DNA of 64,000 nucleotides from Siphonodentalium dalli (lineage: Eukaryota; Mollusca; Scaphopoda; Gadilida; Siphonodentaliidae), in contig CP136064.1 in NCBI GenBank assembly GCA_032622095.1, positions 258,581,863 to 258,645,862 of the forward strand. The letters are read 5' to 3'. This document shows, in pieces, positions 61,601 through 64,000 of this stretch; position 1 is the first letter of the stretch; every line of letters begins with the position of its first letter. Under the pieces are notes generated by a model, which worked only from the letters and a program-made list of their open reading frames with translations, ran no database searches and was not told the DNA's origin. Position numbers and translations under genes: made by a program.

Positions 61601-63916
61601 ACCCGCCATATCAAATCCAGTCGTAAGTCGGGATTTATTTTACCCTGTGCCAATGCATTCTCTTATATATACGAGTCGACCATATGTCGCCTCGCATATA
61701 TAAGAGAATGCATTGGCCTAACAATTTTTTATCATTTTTTTAAATAAATGTTTCTAACAATTTTTAGGACATAAAATAAAAAACATCCATTACCCTGCAG
61801 GGAGCCCCACACATATATAGAAGCATATAGAAGAGTGTCGTCTGCTCATGTTTGTATGGGCTCTGTATGGGTGAAATTATAAAATTGTTAAAGAATACAA
61901 GAAAAAATTATTAAAATTGTAAAAAATTGTTAGGCCAATGCATTCTCTTATCTATGGTCGACTCGCATATATAAGAGAATGCATTGGCACAGGGTAAAAA
62001 AAATCCCGACTTACGACTGGATTTGATATGGCGGGTCACATATATCAAAATTAATGAGTGTTTATCTCACTTCTGCGCGAACATTCGAAAACAGCTGGGA
62101 AAATATCCATGACATTGGCAACTGTGTTAAAGGGGGACTGCACACTAAATCCGGCCATTATGGGACCATCTCCTTTATACTCAACATAATATATGCAACA
62201 AAAGAATGGATTTGAGCCATGGATTAGTGCAATATACACTCATGTGCTCTATATGAACAATACAACAGCACGGTAATTATAATGAAAATGACACGAATCA
62301 TAAACTCATTTTCATTATAATTACCGTGTTGTTTTACATCGTTCACAGAGCACATGAGTGTATTTTTGCACAAATCCATGACTCAAATTCATTCATTTGT
62401 TGCATATATTCTGTTGAGTATAAAAGGAGATGGTCCCGTAAAATGACCGGATTTTGTGTATATCACCCATCTAAGAGTATATACAGCCTATATACAAATC
62501 GGTACTTTGTGAATTTATAGATTTGTCGACTTATTATTCCTTCAGAATACCAATTTCAGTCTAATTTGCGATTGAAGGGAATCTTGGTCTGAAACGACAT
62601 TTTTTTTACACTAAATATTGGTTGGAAACTCTCACTATTGGAACAGTCCTATTTTGTCTTAATTTGAATTGAAAACTGTTGCTTATTTAGTCAAGAAATT
62701 TCCAACTTTTGAAAATTTGGTTCAATGTTGCGTGTAAAAGATACCAAAGCCCACTGGTTTTAGTTTAAACATATTTTATTGTATCATTTATGTACAAATG
62801 GGATTGGGGCACAAGTTATACAACTTAGATAGCCCCTCTCCCCACTGGTATGACGTAGACGACGAGCGTGGGGAGTCAGCAAAACAATTCAGGATACAAG
62901 GTTGAATTTTTGGCTTTCTAAATTTTGGAACCCACGAACGCATTTTGTTTGCAAGGGAAATTGGGATCCACCTCAAAGTTGAAAACAGCAGGGCAAGGCA
63001 GACGGATCCACCCCTTGATATTGTTATAAAAGATCAAATATTTGGTAAATATTGAAACTGGGAACCCTCTTCATTTGATTAATGCTCTATTTTGTCCCAG
63101 TTTATAAGCCTAAACATTTATACTCGTTTTAGTAGTCATAATTTGTCTTTGAACATGGATTTGGAAAAACATTTATCCATGGCATTTCAAGAATCTGCGA
63201 TTGGGGCCTCAGTCATACCCACCCACATGAACCTTGTGCCGATGCATTCTCTTATATAAGCGAGTCGAAAGCAAAGCATTTCCTTTAAGTTCAGACTGGT
63301 ATATGTTTTACCAACCATAGATTCATGGTCACTAGTCCATTAGCAATGTCAAACCTCCATATATTTCTGAGGACAGCTTTAACAATATACCAATTCAGGA
63401 CATTCAGCATACTTGTTACCATTGTGTGAGTTTGACTCCTTGTGATTTGAATCCATGTAACTCGTATTCGTTCCTCAACCAATCTCTGATTAATATCATG
63501 TATAACGTATTGCATGCACAGTGTACTCAATACATAAAACATGGATCAATGCTATGTCATTCTTGTTACTAGTGTCTTTATTCACACAGTCCATACTCTT
63601 AAAAAAGAACATAAATAAACCCAAATTATAAAGCCATTATTGGAATTTTGCACTACTCAAAACCAAATCCTATATAGTTGAAAATGTTATTAGACCAAAT
63701 CCTATATAGTTAAAATGTTATTAGACCAAATCCTATATAGTTGGACATTTTATGGTCTCACCCCCAGTTGGAACCCCCTAGCAACGCCCTTGAAAATATG
63801 GTATGGTATGGTAAAACGGATATCCACTCACTTGTTGTCTGCCCAAACGTGAGATCAAAACTCAGCAGAAATAATCCAGATAGAAGAAAGAAAGTAATCA
63901 CTGTTGGTGTCCCCAT
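10003..63916 (-). CDS. Receptor-type protein tyrosine phosphatase with discoidin-like and multiple EGF ectodomain (10 exons, 3' part off window)
   Basis: Ten exons join in one frame (85+156+195+228+3306+112+95+191+88+74 nt = 1510 codons) with phases 1,1,1,1,1,2,1,0,1,0. The product reads: signal peptide, EGF-like module, F5/8C or fucolectin-like domain, a roughly 1100-residue EGF array, one membrane helix, an acidic juxtamembrane segment, then the N-terminal part of a PTP domain with KNRY and DYINA motifs. Phosphatases of this class remove phosphate from tyrosines at the plasma membrane; the ectodomain should bind ligand or matrix (inference). The rest of the catalytic domain, including HCSAGxGRTG, is not in 1-10002 as far as I can see. 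Extra phase 1-1 exons could hide in the long introns without breaking the frame. No symbol is assigned because the ectodomain architecture matches no named vertebrate PTPR that I recognise. Confidence 0.85.
10077..10547. other. Intron between exons 9 and 10
   Basis: It contains a half hairpin module near 10255-10284 (CATATATAAGATAATGCAC) related to the 67-bp family. No exon was found. Confidence 0.6.
10548..10635 (-). CDS. Exon 9: PTP domain, KNRY motif
   Basis: The acceptor TTACTTCACAG and donor GTAAGT bound 88 nt (phase 0 to phase 1; residues 1457 to 1485 plus one base). It reads NLPAGLTKDCRAAQKPEN then FSKNRYADCCA. The order FExLPxGLT, PEN, KNRY is the first conserved motif block of classical tyrosine phosphatases, where KNRY forms part of the phosphotyrosine-recognition region. 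The exon is too short to show up as an open frame with its own methionine. It was found by searching for PTP motifs between splice sites. Confidence 0.9.
11160..12250. repeat. Degenerate tandem duplication of about 250 bp
   Basis: CCTGGTCCCTCCCCC occurs near 11671 and 11929 with a diverged copy near 12178, and GCTAGGATTTTGC near 11848 and 12100, a period of roughly 250 bp. Units contain TTGGAAATTTCCAAC-like motifs and a GC-rich hairpin ACCGGGCCC...GGTCGGCCCGGT (11896-11921). A G homopolymer of about 18 bases is at 11381-11398. Confidence 0.65.
12768..13740. mobile_element. GGCAGAGTT-family element with a nested hairpin element
   Basis: The left end AGGCAGAGTTCAGTCCCCTC is matched by GCAGGGGACTGAACTCTGC at the right end. 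Inner arms match around GTCGGCTACAATTCATTCTG and its inverse near 13630. The hairpin element 13268-13547 sits inside, so it inserted later. The right end lies about 45 bases from the donor of exon 8. Confidence 0.75.
13268..13547. mobile_element. Short element bounded by two inverted 67-bp hairpins
   Basis: Modules 13268-13334 and 13481-13547 are inverse to each other, with CCCTGTG and CACAGGG outside. The interior is A/T-rich (TTTTTCTTACATTCTTT units). It is a third size class of the family (280 bp, against about 440 bp and 1.3 kb). Confidence 0.8.
13786..13976 (-). CDS. Exon 8: acidic juxtamembrane region and N-terminal PTP wedge
   Basis: The acceptor CGATTTGCAG and donor GTAGAT bound 191 nt (phase 1 to phase 0; residues 1393 to 1456). 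The first part is polar and acidic (FDDELETIFGDDKPAP). The second part, IELSNLWHHVLKMKA then GTFKQEFE, follows the helix pattern that precedes receptor PTP catalytic domains (LxxxVxxMKxxG-F-xEEF) and leads directly to the LPAGL of exon 9. An open frame runs past the donor into the intron, but the splice site and the match with exon 9 argue that it is not used. A foldback repeat starts about 50 bases beyond the donor. Confidence 0.85.
14100..14405. mobile_element. Inverted-repeat element with one central-type hairpin module
   Basis: The ends AACCCTTTCAGTGCCAGG (14114) and CCTGGCACTCAAAGGGTT (14383) are inverse repeats. One 66-bp hairpin module lies at 14285-14350, with A/T-rich sequence between. 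Confidence 0.7.
14816..14910 (-). CDS. Exon 7: stop-transfer and juxtamembrane segment
   Basis: The acceptor ATCATTACAG and donor GTAAAA bound 95 nt (phase 2 to phase 1). Its first base completes the TGC cysteine codon begun in exon 6, and the following RKVSRSK is a basic stop-transfer signal. The rest reads MMYSGDKSELGYVESKSF and on to NKI (residues 1362 to 1392). Two tyrosines in polar contexts could be phosphorylation sites (inference). The phase match to exon 6 is what selects this exon over the exon-like ORF at 16598, which does not fit the frame with a convincing acceptor. Confidence 0.8.
15045..15465. repeat. hAT-like foldback family fragments
   Basis: GCAGAATGAGGTCCCCAGAG (15068), AAATTCACCCTCTGGGA (15129) and diverged pieces at 15370-15455 belong to the family seen intact at 33617-33870. 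They lie in the intron between exons 6 and 7. Confidence 0.7.
15634..15846. mobile_element. CAGTA-type foldback MITE with TA flanks
   Basis: 213 bp, nearly the same layout as 5137-5349, with arms CAGTAATGCTCTAATTAATC and inverse. TA lies on both sides, and the centre AAAGCTCTCCCCGAGAGCTTT is a perfect turn. Confidence 0.88.
16391..17403. mobile_element. Putative 1-kb element with inverted ends around an exon-like ORF
   Basis: The left end AAGGCCAAAAAAAAAAAGGG followed by TTCTGATTCTCAGGC is matched in inverse at 17367-17403 (GCCCGAGAATCAATACCC then TTTTTTTTTTGGCC). Inside is a minus-strand open frame (16598-16783). No transposase was recognised. The structure is inferred from the ends only. 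Confidence 0.5.
16598..16783 (-). CDS. Unassigned exon-like open frame
   Basis: The minus-strand frame ends in TGA and contains GDKTSVDLSIYNVEKDLTLG then QLRKKLFIGELPVWDEKP, a natural-looking mix of charged and hydrophobic residues. A TGACAACAG precedes GDK and could be an acceptor, but its phase (1) does not fit exon 6 (phase 2). An AATAG acceptor a little upstream would fit phase 2 but has no pyrimidine tract. It could be an alternative last exon giving a receptor without phosphatase, an exon fragment carried by the element 16391-17403, or chance. I do not recognise a family. Confidence 0.25.
   Translation of the reverse strand: MLRNNIRNSNRLIPLNVTTGDKTSVDLSIYNVEKDLTLGQLRKKLFIGELPVWDEKPTEKM
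17780..17891 (-). CDS. Exon 6: transmembrane segment
   Basis: The acceptor TTTTAACAG and donor GTAAGT bound 112 nt, entering in phase 1 and leaving in phase 2. The peptide is GQVEDEGHTKSPKYT followed by a hydrophobic stretch IIAAAAGGILFLLVLACIIF and FIC (residues 1339 to 1361), a single membrane helix preceded by a polar stalk and followed in exon 7 by RKVSRSK. The orientation is therefore type I: EGF array outside, phosphatase inside. The GC-rich alanine codons stand out against the AT-rich introns. Confidence 0.88.
17892..18419. other. Intron between exons 5 and 6
   Basis: About 530 bases with no repeat or exon that I recognise. The 123-codon minus-strand open frame at 17942-18313 lies wholly in this intron, has no domain signal, and is treated as chance. 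Confidence 0.6.
18420..21725 (-). CDS. Exon 5: giant single-exon EGF-like array
   Basis: The acceptor TTATGTTGCAG and donor GTGAGT enclose 3306 nt with no stop (1102 codons, phase 1 at both ends, residues 222 to 1323). The sequence is an unbroken series of cysteine-rich EGF and laminin-EGF-type units of the MEGF/SCARF kind, with motifs such as GLYGPDC, CDQVTGDC, GWYGFDC and recurring RHC. Two zones are visible. The N-terminal two thirds has alternating units that pair into supra-repeats of about 60-70 residues. The C-terminal zone (about 18600-19240) has roughly seven closely related units of about 38 residues (GKFGLECGHDCSLGC type), most with NGT sequons. Overlapping open frames on both strands here are by-products of the cysteine-rich composition. 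The role is presumably extracellular adhesion or ligand binding (inference). Confidence 0.92.
21770..22210. repeat. Dispersed element, second copy at about 60200-60730
   Basis: Shared blocks include TTAAAGGCACG, AACGCTCTTTATTA, CCATATCAGGAA and TTTCTGTTTATGGCGGTTTT. Both copies contain CACCGCCA near the end. It lies just upstream (minus strand) of the EGF exon acceptor. Related GCTCTTTATT fragments occur at 16340 and 54700. Confidence 0.65.
22270..24140 (+). mobile_element. Pearl-like element with about 160-bp units and direct flanks
   Basis: From about 22740 to 23985 some eight units repeat GTAAAATCCAAGATGGCTGC, AAAATGACTCGTTCCCATCT and CATGACAAATTTCATAATGA at roughly 160-bp spacing, ending in ACACACACACGGACGACGG. 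A block with AATCGGAAATCTAATTAAAA lies on both sides (22321 and 24101) in direct orientation. Open frames in the units are repeat-derived. Confidence 0.8.
24530..25340 (+). repeat. Left arm of a large inverted structure
   Basis: Blocks such as CTAAACTCGAAAATTTGAAG, ACATATCCAAAATCCGCT and GGCGCTTTGTCTTAAAATGG recur in inverse at 27790-28620. Block order is circularly permuted between the two arms. Confidence 0.75.
26586..27319. mobile_element. Putative TIR element of 734 bp
   Basis: CGTCGCATCAGTGCTATAAT at the left is matched in inverse by ATTATAGCACTGATGCGTCG at the right, both followed by AAAT/ATTT. Related inner motif ACGACATT(A/T) repeats. No ORF of note. It lies between the arms of the larger inverted structure. 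The adjoining 25341-26585 and 27320-27790 show nothing I recognise. Confidence 0.6.
27790..28620 (-). repeat. Right arm of the large inverted structure
   Basis: Inverse copy of the blocks at 24530-25340, starting (minus strand) with GTCAGAGGGTTAGACCC and running to GGCGCTTTGTCTCAAAATGG. It ends about 170 bases from exon 4. Four short direct repeats of GGGGAACTTACTTATG follow at 28622-28747. Confidence 0.75.
28794..29021 (-). CDS. Exon 4: C-terminal half of F5/8C (discoidin/fucolectin-like) domain
   Basis: The acceptor TTTATTTTCAG and donor GTGAGT bound 228 nt (76 codons, phase 1 at both ends; residues 146 to 221). After joining it reads DLTLLTNFKVIIS, then SAVCY, DVQCDHG, ISGRYMVIQTQG and LQFCEAMAYS. 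This follows the family pattern of a strand near LxNFxV, two cysteines, a GRYVxVQ strand and a closing LxLCEVEVYG. Together with exon 3 it makes a domain of about 140 residues, normal for F5/8C modules that bind glycans or lipids in other proteins. Ligand specificity cannot be read from the sequence. Confidence 0.85.
29509..29657. mobile_element. Foldback element, 149 bp
   Basis: Arms CTACAACTCGTCCCCAGTTT and AAATGGGGACTCGTAGTAG are inverse, with TAGGTCCGGACCT near the middle. A single related arm lies at 57676-57710. It is followed directly by the CAGTA-type MITE at 29662. Confidence 0.75.
29662..29846. mobile_element. CAGTA-type foldback MITE, shortened
   Basis: TA-flanked, 185 bp, same arms as 5137-5349 but with one arm missing part of its middle. 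It abuts the foldback at 29509-29657. Confidence 0.8.
29850..32600. other. AT-rich intron stretch
   Basis: Contains a TA microsatellite (30210-30227), TTAATTAATTAATTAA at 30421, short direct repeats of GTAGCTTTATTAGGT (31161-31197), and several TGACGT/ACGTCA half sites (31150-31280). A 153-codon minus-strand open frame at 32041-32502 has no recognisable domain. No exon of the host gene was identified. Confidence 0.5.
32604..32743. mobile_element. Foldback element, 140 bp
   Basis: Arms GTTGTCGCTTAAACTGTTTA and TAAACAGTTTAAGCGACAAC pair, continuing through TGTCCG...CGGACA and GGCATCTATTGG...CCAATAGATGC with a small mismatch. No coding content. Confidence 0.85.
32907..33300. mobile_element. GGCAGAGTT-family foldback element
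   Basis: GCAGAGTTCTGTCCCCTCG at the left is matched by CGAGGGGACATAACTCTGC at the right, with weak similarity between. Same family as 541-803 and 12768-13740. Confidence 0.75.
33617..33870. mobile_element. hAT-like foldback element, copy 1
   Basis: Inverted ends CAAGCCTTGAAATAGGGTGT run on through GCAGAATGAGGTCCCCAGAG. A central direct repeat of the same block (33750) gives three block copies. It lies 80 bases downstream of exon 3 (minus strand). Confidence 0.88.
33950..34144 (-). CDS. Exon 3: N-terminal half of F5/8C (discoidin/fucolectin-like) domain
   Basis: The acceptor TTTTTGTAG is followed by 65 codons starting in phase 1 (residues 81 to 145). The motif string NLLRQKKTN, then FVSKLAVEG, TTSCIKT, DDPWWYVDM and FLRIYSLK matches the usual run NLALxKPA, ASxAVDG, TxSC, DPWWxVDLG and IxIYNR of mollusc and echinoderm F5/8C-like domains. 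The reading frame into exon 4 requires the exon to end at 33950 in front of GCAGGT, a GC donor. The nearby canonical GT at 33945-33944 would leave phase 2 and break the frame. The exon sits between two hAT-like foldback elements (33617-33870 and 34327-34628). Confidence 0.78.
34327..34628. mobile_element. hAT-like foldback element, copy 2, with 8-bp target duplication
   Basis: Ends CAAGTCTTGAAATAGGGTGT and inverse, with internal block repeats. The octamer TCTCTCAC stands at 34319-34326 and again at 34629-34636. An 8-bp duplication is the signature of hAT transposition (family knowledge). It lies 182 bases upstream (minus strand) of exon 3. Confidence 0.9.
34688..34759. mobile_element. Single arm of a CAGTA-type MITE
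   Basis: AGGATTTAGTCGGAAAAATT leading to GAGCATTACTG and TA matches one arm of 15634-15846. The other arm is absent. Confidence 0.75.
35788..35990. mobile_element. Foldback element with ATGCATGCGG arms
   Basis: GATGCATGCGGCTATCG (35819) pairs with CGATAGCCGCATGCATC (35948), with further pairing GTTAGGCGCAA to TTGCACCTAAC and outer AAGCTGCTT to AAGCAGCTT. The stretch 34760-35787 shows no gene or clear repeat. Confidence 0.75.
36083..37005 (+). repeat. 54-bp minisatellite, about 17 units
   Basis: Unit: CAGTACATTCATCTCCTATT, AGTCGGGCTGCAGGGGTCAC, TCACACCAACTC plus two or three variable bases (CA, AA or CC variants). Because 54 is divisible by 3 the array stays open in two plus-strand frames (236 and 108 codons). 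The resulting peptide is a pure repeat and no gene signal surrounds it. Confidence 0.95.
37360..39010 (+). mobile_element. Pearl-like element with diverged, about 160-bp units
   Basis: GTGACCTCATTTGAACAAAT recurs near 38681 and 38841 (160 bp apart), with older copies at 37590-38060. Units include AAATATGAACCCATTTGG. The array ends in GGACGGACGGACGGATGGAC and a tail with GCGCCACCGGAGAC. It has the same architecture as 1860-2705 and 22740-24010. Confidence 0.75.
39040..39350. repeat. Short tandem and inverted GGGTTTGAAAATGTGC repeats
   Basis: CACAGGGTTTGAAAATGTGC occurs twice (39057 and 39087), with a partial third at 39116, and inverse copies near 39305-39345 (AGCACATTTTCAAAACCTGT). It lies just left of exon 2. 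Confidence 0.7.
39421..39576 (-). CDS. Exon 2: single EGF-like module
   Basis: The acceptor TTTTCCAG precedes the exon and the donor GTGAGT follows it; both ends are phase 1 and the length is 156 nt (52 codons). The peptide begins NGFNCSEGLF once joined to exon 1, contains CYKCNC and CDEQSGTC, and closes with GYAGPTCQM, the cysteine and glycine spacing of an EGF-like fold. It contributes residues 29 to 80. In multi-EGF receptors with an F5/8C-like module it is common for one EGF to precede that module, which fits the order here. It is separated from exon 1 by 24 kb in which other symmetric 1-1 exons could be hidden, although I saw none. Confidence 0.8.
40052..40142. repeat. Precursor-like hairpin with a perfect 22-bp stem
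   Basis: GGGAGATAACTGAACATCTC at 40069 pairs without mismatch with its complement ending at 40125, and pairing resumes outside (GTCCAAG/CTTGGAC, CAGTG/CACTG). The loop is 13 bases. It could be an inverted duplication of a common repeat or a small-RNA precursor. Confidence 0.6.
40294..40596 (-). pseudogene. LINE ORF2 C-terminal remnant
   Basis: The minus-strand frame reads QYKNSFFVKTIIEWNHLE near its end. The pattern YxNSFFxRTIxxWNxLP is the conserved C-terminus of CR1/jockey-like ORF2 proteins. Upstream part NYTVTLTPRSKNKRKI is diverged. It belongs with the piece at 41900-42497, so the element was broken by later insertions. Confidence 0.6.
41430..41880 (+). repeat. Dispersed element, copies at 55940-56344 and 58370-58590
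   Basis: Blocks GCCAACTGGAGGAATATAGC, CTCAAGCAAATCGACCGT and ACTACTCGAATCGGGACGC recur at 58437-58565 (plus) and in inverse at 56140-56300. The 3' part with GGAGTGTTTCACATCAC recurs in inverse at 55960. It inserted between the two LINE remnants. Confidence 0.75.
41900..42497 (-). pseudogene. LINE reverse-transcriptase 3' region, degenerate
   Basis: The minus-strand frame contains LEKWVNSKCYTMSTKNKS, then QLDNHILQSVDEKPYLGL and NNLTWSSHI. This is the familiar RT thumb pattern WxxxxNxxKCxxM, xGxxLxxVxxxxYLGxxxxxxLxWxxHI. Further down, RKIVEALVPP resembles the next block. Frames shift and stops intervene, so it is not functional. Together with 40294-40596 it marks one decayed element. Confidence 0.65.
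42559..43022. mobile_element. Foldback element, about 460 bp
   Basis: GTCATTGTCGAATGGTTTCG at the left mirrors CGAAACCATGCGACAATGAC at the right. Inner arms contain repeated AAAAAGACACCCAGGATC and inverse, and AGTCTGCTATTAATATT near the centre pairs with AATATTAATAGCAGACT. Confidence 0.85.
43023..44867. other. Intron, small inverted pair only
   Basis: AGAGATTATCACTTCACTGT at 43310 has an inverse partner at 43685-43715 (CACTGTAGTGATAATCTCT), giving a possible 410-bp element. A short palindromic CGGATCACGATACTATCATG stretch is near 43533. No exon was seen. Confidence 0.5.
44868..44975. mobile_element. Palindrome, arms about 50 bp
   Basis: TTCGAGGTTGACATGAGGAT pairs with ATCCTCATGTCAACCTCGAA, continuing through TTATCAACCC and GGAAGTTAATATTCACCG to a short centre GGCATGCAGTT. 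A G homopolymer of about 20 bases lies shortly after, at 45057-45076. Confidence 0.88.
46093..46518. mobile_element. Double-hairpin MITE, copy 2
   Basis: TGTGACCCGCCATATTAAAT to its inverse. Hairpin modules lie at 46146-46212 and 46432-46466, the second having lost its loop and upper stem. The interior is as in 61597-62040. Confidence 0.88.
47278..47555. repeat. Imperfect CAT/CGT trinucleotide microsatellite
   Basis: About 280 bp of ATC/GTC-type triplets give open frames on both strands (runs of Asp, Met, His, Ile). It directly abuts the TTAA-flanked MITE at 47561. Confidence 0.92.
47561..48029. mobile_element. TTAA-flanked foldback MITE, copy A
   Basis: 469 bp with ends AGGTACTCA and inverse, and long inner inverted blocks around AAATATTTGATTCGAGTCGA and CTCGACTCGAATCAAATATT. 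TTAA stands at 47557-47560 and 48030-48033, a piggyBac-like target. Copy B (60979-61447) is inverse and nearly identical. A half copy is at about 50325-50480. Confidence 0.88.
48455..48610. mobile_element. Foldback element, about 155 bp
   Basis: GAGGATCTCACATGAGTTTC... and ...GAGTGTGAGATACCTTTTA pair imperfectly, with inner arms TTTATCAACC and GGTTGATAAA and a tight centre GAGCCGAGGTTTACCGAGGCTC. Confidence 0.7.
48790..49640. repeat. Tandem array (ACGTTATCCTATCCTATATA) split by inserted palindromes
   Basis: Units of roughly 55-60 bp containing GTGTGCATCATAATACATAA and CGTTATCCTATCCTATATAA occupy 48790-49018 and 49320-49640. The 300 bases between are two unrelated foldbacks. Confidence 0.85.
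49018..49325. mobile_element. Two adjacent foldbacks nested in the tandem array
   Basis: The first: GGATATCCACACTTTTTCAG (49020) pairs with CTGAAAAAGTGTGGATATTC (49158) around ACGAGTGG...CCACTCGT. The second: GTATATAATA/TATTATATAC ends with ACTTGCC...GGCAAGT arms and a centre CTCACTAGTGGGATATCAC. Confidence 0.75.
50085..50275 (+). repeat. CCGCGTTAACCCGTCGAT minisatellite
   Basis: Six units of about 30-36 bp share GTCCTGGTCCGCGTTAACC and CGTCGAT with C-rich linkers of varying length. It is GC-rich compared with its surroundings. A related single CCCGTCGATCTC is at 50715. Confidence 0.85.
50323..50480. mobile_element. Truncated relative of the TTAA MITE
   Basis: TTCTTTGGCTTCGGTCGTAA, GATTCGAGTCGAGGAACCCA and AGATATTGATTTTTGAAAT match one arm of 47561-48029. 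The other arm is missing. 50481-51340 shows no supported feature. Confidence 0.75.
51340..51405. repeat. Short hairpin
   Basis: TGTTCAGATAATAAGTT (51347) pairs with AACTTATTATCTGAACA (51386) with a loop of about 22 bases. The arm also resembles AAATGTTCAGATACCAAGTT at 44039. Function unknown. Confidence 0.6.
52022..52830. repeat. About 480-bp duplication with ATTCCGAAGGT clusters
   Basis: Two blocks, each with several CTATTCCGAAGGTTC units (52055-52110 and 52532-52645) followed by TTTTAGGTTAATTCTATATT, AGAGGGTTCATT and TGTTTTCG...GGTTTTCTTGAG. The second block is the more decayed. Confidence 0.8.
53260..53780 (+). repeat. Tandem array, about 130-bp unit
   Basis: AAATTTGATACCTATGGGTA recurs at about 53271, 53403, 53532 and 53670. 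Each unit carries GACGGGTCAAATC, TGACCTTGACCTTCAA and GGTAAAACGGA. Four units. It lacks the GGACGGACGG tail of the pearl-like arrays but has a similar style. Confidence 0.85.
55940..56344 (-). repeat. Inverse copy of the 41430-41880 element
   Basis: TGATGTGAAACACTCCGGTA and GGTTGGCATAGCGCCTGAGT are inverse to blocks at 41800 and 41485. Near-complete length. Fragments AAAAGCTGGCTAC (three times, 56377-56450) follow, with inverse GTAGCCAGCTTTT pieces at 55240-55320. Confidence 0.75.
58370..58590 (+). repeat. Truncated copy of the 41430-41880 element
   Basis: AAAGACATATCATGTACTCG to AATAAACTAACGAAAA matches the 5' half. The copy stops where the GA microsatellite begins. Confidence 0.8.
58589..58685. 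repeat. GA microsatellite
   Basis: About 48 GA dinucleotides with one GCGAGCGA interruption. The minus-strand Ser-Leu open frame across it is spurious. Confidence 0.97.
59745..59915 (+). repeat. Single arm of the 62141-62460 palindrome family
   Basis: TTTTCATTATAATTACCATG, ATCCATGACTCAAATTCATT and GAGTATAAAAGGAGATGGTC follow the same order as the right arm at 62306-62440. Confidence 0.8.
60200..60730. repeat. Dispersed element, second copy of 21770-22210
   Basis: Shares TTAAAGGCACGTGAGGC-like start, AACGCTCTTTATTAGTTCCA, GAACGCTCTTTGTGTTTACC and TTTCTGTTTGTGGCGGTTTT with the copy beside the EGF exon. Confidence 0.65.
60979..61447. mobile_element. TTAA-flanked foldback MITE, copy B
   Basis: 469 bp, inverse to 47561-48029 and nearly identical to it. 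TTAA stands at 60975-60978 and 61448-61451. A 61-codon stretch is the same in both copies, as expected for recent copies of a non-coding element. Confidence 0.88.
61597..62040. mobile_element. Double-hairpin MITE, copy 3
   Basis: TGTGACCCGCCATATCAAAT to its perfect inverse. Hairpin modules lie at 61650-61716 (full) and 61935-61986 (left arm shortened). The interior has AAACATCCATTACCCTGCAG and GAAGCATATAGAAGAGTGTC. Confidence 0.9.
62141..62460. mobile_element. Large palindrome, arms about 150 bp
   Basis: AAATCCGGCCATTATGGGAC pairs with the region ending ATGACCGGATTT. Inner arms include GACCATCTCCTTTATACTCA and GAGTATAAAAGGAGATGGTC, and TAATTATAATGAAAATGA and inverse, around a 16-base centre. 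A single arm copy is at 59745. Confidence 0.9.
62461..63831. other. Start of intron 1
   Basis: Mostly unremarkable. A half hairpin module is at 63238-63268 (GATGCATTCTCTTATATAAG), and three direct repeats of CCAAATCCTATATAGTT with TGTTATTAGA are at 63663-63743. No further exon was recognised. Confidence 0.6.
63832..63916 (-). CDS. Exon 1: start codon and signal peptide
   Basis: The peptide MGTPTVITFFLLSGLFLLSF continues as DLTFGQTT, a typical signal peptide with a long hydrophobic core and a probable cleavage site near FG/Q. The exon ends with one base of a split codon at a GTGAGT donor (phase 1). I chose the ATG at 63916-63914 because it has G at -3 and G at +4 and puts the hydrophobic core close to the N-terminus. 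A second in-frame ATG at 63946 would add ten residues in a weaker context. Only 84 bases lie upstream, so the promoter and the 5' end of the transcript are not visible. A TTCTCAG just upstream could be an acceptor if a 5' leader exon exists. Confidence 0.75.
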
Positions 63917-64000
63917 GACGTGAGTCTGAGAACATGCAATCCCCATCAATGCGGGATGGTGGCAGATGCGTTTATATGAACTACAACATATGAGGACTAT

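Overview
The window is animal nuclear DNA: AT-rich, dense in repeats, with coding sequence split by long introns. It is most likely a mollusc and probably a bivalve. The evidence is three pearl-like elements (tandem cores of about 160 bp ending in a GGACGGACGG microsatellite tract), many foldback MITEs, CR1/jockey-like LINE remnants and the type of receptor encoded. There is no sign of operons, prokaryotic genes, tRNAs or CRISPR.

I can support one protein-coding gene. It runs on the minus strand from a signal-peptide exon near the right edge (start codon 63916) to at least 10003 and continues off the left edge. It was assembled by hand from ten exons (63832-63916, 39421-39576, 33950-34144, 28794-29021, 18420-21725, 17780-17891, 14816-14910, 13786-13976, 10548-10635, 10003-10076). 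All junctions agree in phase, giving 4530 nt, or 1510 codons. The product is a receptor-type protein tyrosine phosphatase. In order it has a signal peptide, one EGF-like module, a discoidin/fucolectin-type (F5/8C-like) domain split over two exons, a very large EGF array in one 3.3 kb exon, a transmembrane helix with a basic stop-transfer, an acidic juxtamembrane region, and the start of a PTP domain (KNRY and DYINA motifs). The WPD loop and the HCSAGxGRTG loop are not in the window and should lie to its left.

Layout: 1-10002 is intron with a 30-bp minisatellite, foldback elements, a pearl-like element and a LINE fragment. 10003-21725 holds the cytoplasmic, transmembrane and EGF exons. 21726-39420 holds the two discoidin exons and the first EGF exon among a pearl-like array, a 4 kb inverted structure, hAT-like foldbacks, a 54-bp minisatellite and a second pearl-like array. 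39577-63831 is a 24 kb first intron made mostly of LINE relics, MITEs, palindromes, microsatellites and tandem arrays.

The most unusual points are the fourfold tandem copying of the exon 10/intron boundary (9836-10030), a phase-required GC-AG intron after exon 3, the single-exon EGF array, and a MITE family in which each end is itself a 67-bp hairpin. I found no wholly new multi-gene system. The EGF/discoidin receptor phosphatase is the main biological content.
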